Below, one piece after another: positions 59,147 through 64,000 of a DNA stretch of 64,000 bases (the first letter of the stretch is position 1; each line of letters begins with the position of its first letter). A program made the position numbers and the translations under genes. The stretch comes from Gorsachius magnificus (lineage: Eukaryota; Chordata; Aves; Pelecaniformes; Ardeidae): assembly GCA_034008185.1 (NCBI GenBank), contig CM067083.1, positions 122,403,337-122,467,336 of the forward strand. The letters are read 5' to 3'. The notes under the pieces were generated by a model. The model made no database searches. It saw only the letters and a list, made by a program, of their open reading frames with translations, and was not told the DNA's origin.

Positions 59147-60687
59147 AAAGTTTACATCCTTATATTTGATGCCAGCATAGAAACTACCTGTAGGATGACC
59201 ATCTGGCCTGTGCTGTCCTGAGTCATGCCAGGGTTGTGTCTGGACCAGCTGGCAGAGACCAAAGGCCTGGGGACATTTTCACCCATGCCTCATCCACGCG
59301 AAGTGTTCTGGGAGGTGAAAGAGAATAAACTCCTGTATTTCAGACCATATCCCAACATCACATGAGGGGCATCAGTGCCTCACTTCCTGCATATGCTGAC
59401 CTGTTGGGCAGAATTATGAGTGGGAATGGGCCAAGGCCAAGTTCATTTACACCAGCTACTCACCAGGGAGTAAATGTTGTGGTGCTAAGAAGGAAGGGGA
59501 GTTGCTCACCACAATGTGCTCTGGACCAGGACACTGGGAGCAGATCCTCAGCTAGGAAAGGAGGTGAGGTGAGCAAGAATAGGGATGTCCTGTAGGCACA
59601 AGGAGCGAGAGGATATGAAGGGATATGAAAGTCTCCTCAAGAGAAAAGCTGGAAAGTTCACCTCTGGAAAACACCCAGTGTGGTAGCTGGGACATGTAAG
59701 CAAGGTGGCAGACAAAATTCCCTCCCAAAACCTTCCTTGAACTGCAAAACCCTCAGCTACACACCTGGCTTTAACCTAAACCCACTCCACTGTGTACCCC
59801 AGAGGAACCAGTCTTGTCCTGGAAAAAACAGAGGGAAACCAGTAAAACCAGTGACTCAACTGTGCCAGTTGACACCTAGTGGAGATCTGTCCCATCTCTG
59901 TCTGGCCTCTGAGCAGGGAGAGATTCCCCACTCCTCCTGCCACCATGGATTGCACCAGAGAGGGACTGGGCTGCCCTACACTCCCAGGCTGGGGATACCC
60001 CTGCCCTCGCTCCTCTCGCTCCACAGGCTGCACACACGGCGGCAGCGCTTTCGTGCCGTCCCCTCTCCTGGATGATGCTCCTCTCTGTTGAGTGGCGGTC
60101 CAGCTCCTCAGGGGCCTCGGAAAGCTCAGCCAGAGGTTAGCAGCCACTCCGGCTCGCTCGAGCCATCAGTCCCATCAAGCAGATAAGGCTCCCCTTGATA
60201 ACAAGACCTGCCAGAAATGAGCCTCCAGTTTTTCCACCTTTTTGAAGTGTAGCCTGTGAAGTTTTGCAGAAGTTTGTCTTTTTGCCAAAGTAACCAACTT
60301 CCAGCTCCAGTCTTCATCTTCCCTCCTTTTCCCCAACCTCCTCCTCCCCCTTCCCCGCCGCCTTCCCTCTTCCTCCTCTCTCCTCCATGCACATGCCGCT
60401 CTGTGGGGCTGATAGGGATGCTGGGGGGGGGATGGGGGACAAGGAGGTGATGTCATCTGTTTTTGGCTGCTGCTGGAGGAGGCAAGGGTTAGACATGTCT
60501 GCCTCTACCCAGCCTGGCGCCGGGAGCAACTGGGAACCTTCCTTTCACAGCAGCCTCTGCGCCTTATCAGGGGCAGGATGACATCTCGGGGACGGGCTGC
60601 CGGGGTTGCAAGGAAAAAGAGGTTGGGAGCCTCTGAATGTGAGCCTTGTGAGCAGCATGCACGCCTGGGTGTGCACATGGATATACG

Positions 60688-60708
60688 TCTGTCTGTCTGT
60701 CTGTCTGT
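60688..60708. repeat. GTCT microsatellite
   Basis: About five tandem copies of GTCT. Confidence 0.9.
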
Positions 60709-60809
60709 GTGCACCCGCTGGAAGGAGCCACAGAGGGAATTTGCTCCCAGCAGGATGGAGCCGGCTAGCAGCTGCCACAGGGAAGAAAGTGCCTCTGTGC
60801 CGCAGAGAT

Positions 60810-60862
60810 GGTCCTTCTCTAATGCTTTGGTCCTTCTCTAATGCTTTAGTCCTTCTTTAAAT
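60810..60862. repeat. Short tandem repeat of about 21 bp
   Basis: GGTCCTTCTCTAATGCTTT is repeated twice exactly and a third time with changes (AGTCCTTCTTTAAATG). Confidence 0.85.
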
Positions 60863-63800
60863 GTTTTTGGCAATTTTTCCCCAAATTCAAACGGAAAACC
60901 CTCATTCTCCATAAAACCATAACCCCTAATGCCACCCCTTCTATTCTTCTCTCTCCTGGAAATGTGGTTTGGTCAGAAAAGAATGAAATATTTTTGGCTA
61001 AACCTAGACACAAACTGTGCTTCCCATCTCCTGCAACACAGCCCTTGGGAGGGAAAAGCCTTGCGGGACATGGGAGCTGCAGCCCAAGCAGAGAAACAGT
61101 TCCCTACAGTAGTGGTCTTTTCATATTTTTATGTTCTATTCTGTTCTATTCTATTCTTTATGAATGGTACAAAGAATATTTTCTTCCCCCACCCCAGTGG
61201 ATTGCCTTGCTCACCCTGCTTTGGAGATCAGTGGTCTGGAGGAAAATGGAGCCTTTGGAGACAGCAACGACAGCCCCCAAGGCATGGGGCAGAAATGTAA
61301 ACACTGAGTGGCTCTCCTTCTAGCTGGAAAATTCATAAAACTGATTTTTTTTTGCTTGGAAAAAAGAAAATTTTCTGTAAAAATCATTCTCACTTGTAAT
61401 TACAGTAAGAAAATAGATACTGAAAAACTAGGAGTGCTATAAGATCAGGATCACTCTCAGGGACCCTTTCACAGCCAAGAGCCCCTCTCCGCTCAGGCAG
61501 AGCCAAGCCATTGGGTAAGGGATATGAACATCTACAAAGCAAAGGTCTCCATCTCCGTGGCCTCCAGGACTCCCCTGAGAGCTGGATGAAGAGACCCCCT
61601 GCAACAAGAAATTATGTCTTACAAGGGTTTCCTTATCTCTGCAGACGGCGAAGGGAGCCCAGGGTGACCCGCCACCGTGGAGACCTTCTGTTGGTCAGAT
61701 GAACCTCTGCCAGCAAAAACTTGGCACTCGTTTTACATGAATAAATCAATGTCCTGTTTGTACGCCCCTACAAGGGGACTCAGAAAAGACGCAACCACCG
61801 GGACTGCCCCATGCTGACCTCGGCTGTCCACGTCAGAGCGAAAGCCTGGCAGTCGGTCAGACCTAGCGTCTCAGAGGCTGTGTAATAAAGTACATTTTTT
61901 TCTAGGCATAAATAAATGACTTCACCCTCCTGGCAAGGTGCTTTAGGCTCTTTCGGCAGCCCCACATGGAAGAACAGCAGTGCTGGAGCAATGCAGCCCC
62001 GTTCTCCCCGGGGAGGGAGTGCTGGCTAGTGGGAATGCTCCAAAACCAACACTGGGCTGCTCCCCGGCATGACAGCAAAGCCACCTGCAGCCAAAAGCTT
62101 GTGATTCTTGGTTCAGAGACGCCCCAGGGATGAGAGGCGATGCTGAATTTGGGGAAAGGCTTTGCAGCCCAGATGAGGTAGGCTGAATGAGCCCTTTCCC
62201 CTCTCTATCCTCCTCCCCAGAGCCACCGCTTGCAGGACCCTTCCCCAAGCCCTGCAAACACTTGGCCCTTCTGCCAGGACCAGCTCCCTGTGCCTGCGAT
62301 GGACACAAAAGCTGTCAGGAGGCTTTATTGTCCAGATCTTTGTGCTGCTATCAGCAACTCCCACACACTGGAAGTCAGATATGTGTGACAACATTTTTTC
62401 CATTGGTGAGCTTATCGTTGCTGAGAAGAGGGGAAGGGGCTGGGGAGGGTGATGGGGAGGATGGGAGAAGGAGAGGAGGTGCATGGGCATGAACGCCCAT
62501 GCACTCCATCCTTCACCCACCCCATGCTTCCCAAATCTATGAAAGAAGGAGAGGAAAAATGTGGGTTTGGAGGAATGTGTTGGCAAAGCAGTTGTGTTGG
62601 ACCTACAGCCTCCTGGCCCAGTAGACAGTCTTAAATTCCTTGGGTAAGTTCCGAAAACACTCTTCCTGAAAACACATCTCTCAATTCATATGGGTGTATG
62701 TACAAATGGAGAGACCTTCTGCAGGGATGTTGGCTCAGCTAGCAAGACCCCCAGAGGTATGACCCCTCATTGGTGTCAGACTGATCCTTCCCAGGACTGG
62801 GGGAAGCTCCAGCCAGCAGGAAAGATATTAATACAGCAAAAAGCTCAGCTCTATCAGACACGGCCAGAGCAACTGGGACCCCATCATGGTGGCTGCAGTT
62901 GTGAACAGTTGTGAACTATGCATTGCATCTTGCTGGGCTTTTGCAGTGGTCACGTTTATCAAGCCCTGGGAAGGCAGGGTCTTGGCCTACAACCCTGTTT
63001 TGCAGAACAGAACCTGAAACCTGGCTTTCTCGGTCTTCATTTGGAGAAGACAGAGGAAGCAGAACTAAGGCATGGTTCTTCAAGCCTGGCAGTCCATCCC
63101 CAGTGGGGAGGACCTGATGCCATGGTCCTGGGGCACCAGGGAACAATGAGATTTGTGCAGCTACAGGAGCTGTGGGGACAAAACCAAGCCTGCAGCTAGA
63201 TGATGGGAAGTCTTTAGGGAACTACAAGACTTGGTGAGTCTTCTGACAGAGGTCTGGAGTTGACAGCACTTGCAATGGCAACATGTCTCAATGTGGTCTG
63301 CAGGACAAGGAGCTGAGGATACAGGTGTGATTTCAGAGGCTCTCTGCATTGGCTCTGGAAACCATAGATTTATTCTAGGGTGAGCAAGTTCAAGTGTTCC
63401 TCAAGTTTACCATTAGCCTCTTTCCACCCAAACATGGGGTTTCTGCTTGGCCCACAGCAGCCCTTTGAAGCAGCCACCTCAAATAAAACATGGTTCCTTG
63501 GATGAAAAAAAAAATAGATTAAATAACCTCTCCACCAAGCTGCTGCTTGCAAGGAAAGCCTAAAGCAACACTGCCCTGGTTTTGCTTCAGGGAGAGAAGT
63601 TTGGTGATGTTATCTCAGGACCATGGGGACGTAATTGTCCAAAGGAGCCATCTCTGAAAGCAGAGGTGAAGCTGAGGTCCCCATTGCTAGCATGTGAATA
63701 GGTTTATCTCCCCAAGGAGGACAGTTATGGATTTGCCCGTTAAATGCATTATGGATTCTCCAGGCTGGTCTTTCCAAGGATGGAGCTGGATGACAATACA

Positions 63801-64000
63801 ATCTTTTAATGTATGGTCCACAGTCAAGGGGCAGCCCTATCTGAGGACCAGACATCTCCTGACACTGAGCACATGGGAGAGAAAAAACACATGGGAGCAC
63901 ATGGCAGGGGAAAAATGTGCATGTTTTGTCTGCTCAGTGATGTGATTACTTCTGGTAGCAGGTGTGGGGAGGTGGCGGATGTGCTTCTTGATTAATGGGA

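Larger units (their letters stand above)
58144..64000. other. Region to the right of AvBD13 with no confirmed gene
   Basis: No CR1 was recognised in this whole stretch. Simple repeats occur, as do candidate exons at 61645-61702 and 62221-62406 (see findings). Several purine- or pyrimidine-rich parts occur (59107-59146, 60320-60390). No cathepsin B or other flanking gene was recognised. Confidence 0.45.

Noticed and set aside
60929..60975. Hydrophobic MPPLLFFSLLEMWFG as a signal exon for the 62221 candidate
   Set aside because: The following GTCAG is a poor donor, the hydrophobic stretch is short and contains Glu, and no good TATA box precedes it.
63161..63349. Cysteine-rich frame on the minus strand (CCHCKCC)
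   Set aside because: It has no acceptor in the right phase, its cysteine spacing fits no defensin, and it has no signal peptide.

Overview
This is a window of bird nuclear DNA. Two things show this: the many CR1 retroposons (5'-truncated LINEs ending in copies of ATTCTATG), and four members of the avian beta-defensin (AvBD) family in their conserved order. From left to right they are AvBD10 (minus strand, cut by the left edge), AvBD11, AvBD12 and AvBD13 (all plus strand). Each was identified from its spliced exons: a signal-peptide exon ending in phase 1 at a GT donor, then an exon with the six-cysteine defensin pattern. The species cannot be fixed from the sequence.

Layout. 1-461: first coding exon, promoter and the start of the second exon of AvBD10. 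About 0.5-19 kb: no genes, only CR1 copies of several ages (some nested in one another) and simple repeats. 19-29 kb: a cluster of tRNA genes lying inside the defensin locus, with three well-folded tRNA-Trp(CCA), three well-folded tRNA-Arg(ACG) and three decayed copies. One Trp+Arg pair sits in each arm of a nearly identical 1,294-bp inverted repeat (22596-23889 and 27395-28688). 29-37.5 kb: non-coding with two CR1 copies. 37.5-40.1 kb: AvBD11, a double defensin with two six-cysteine domains. 40-48.6 kb: non-coding. 48.6-50.7 kb: AvBD12, with one CR1 in its intron and a nested CR1 pair behind its stop codon. 50.7-56.3 kb: mostly non-coding, but with a possible remnant defensin exon near 55.4 kb. 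56.3-58.15 kb: AvBD13, with a 130-bp polypyrimidine tract just upstream of its promoter. 58.2-64 kb: no recognised gene; two candidate exons are described as findings.

How the genes work together. The AvBD genes encode small secreted disulfide-rich host-defence peptides. AvBD10, AvBD11 and AvBD13 share the TATA element CTATAAAT 80-100 bp before the ATG, while AvBD12 does not. AvBD10 faces away from AvBD11, and about 37 kb of repeats and tRNA genes separate them. The tRNA genes are transcribed by RNA polymerase III from internal boxes and are functionally unrelated to the defensins; they appear to have multiplied here by segmental duplication. All CR1 copies are 5'-truncated. Two keep long reverse-transcriptase reading frames, but none looks able to move by itself.
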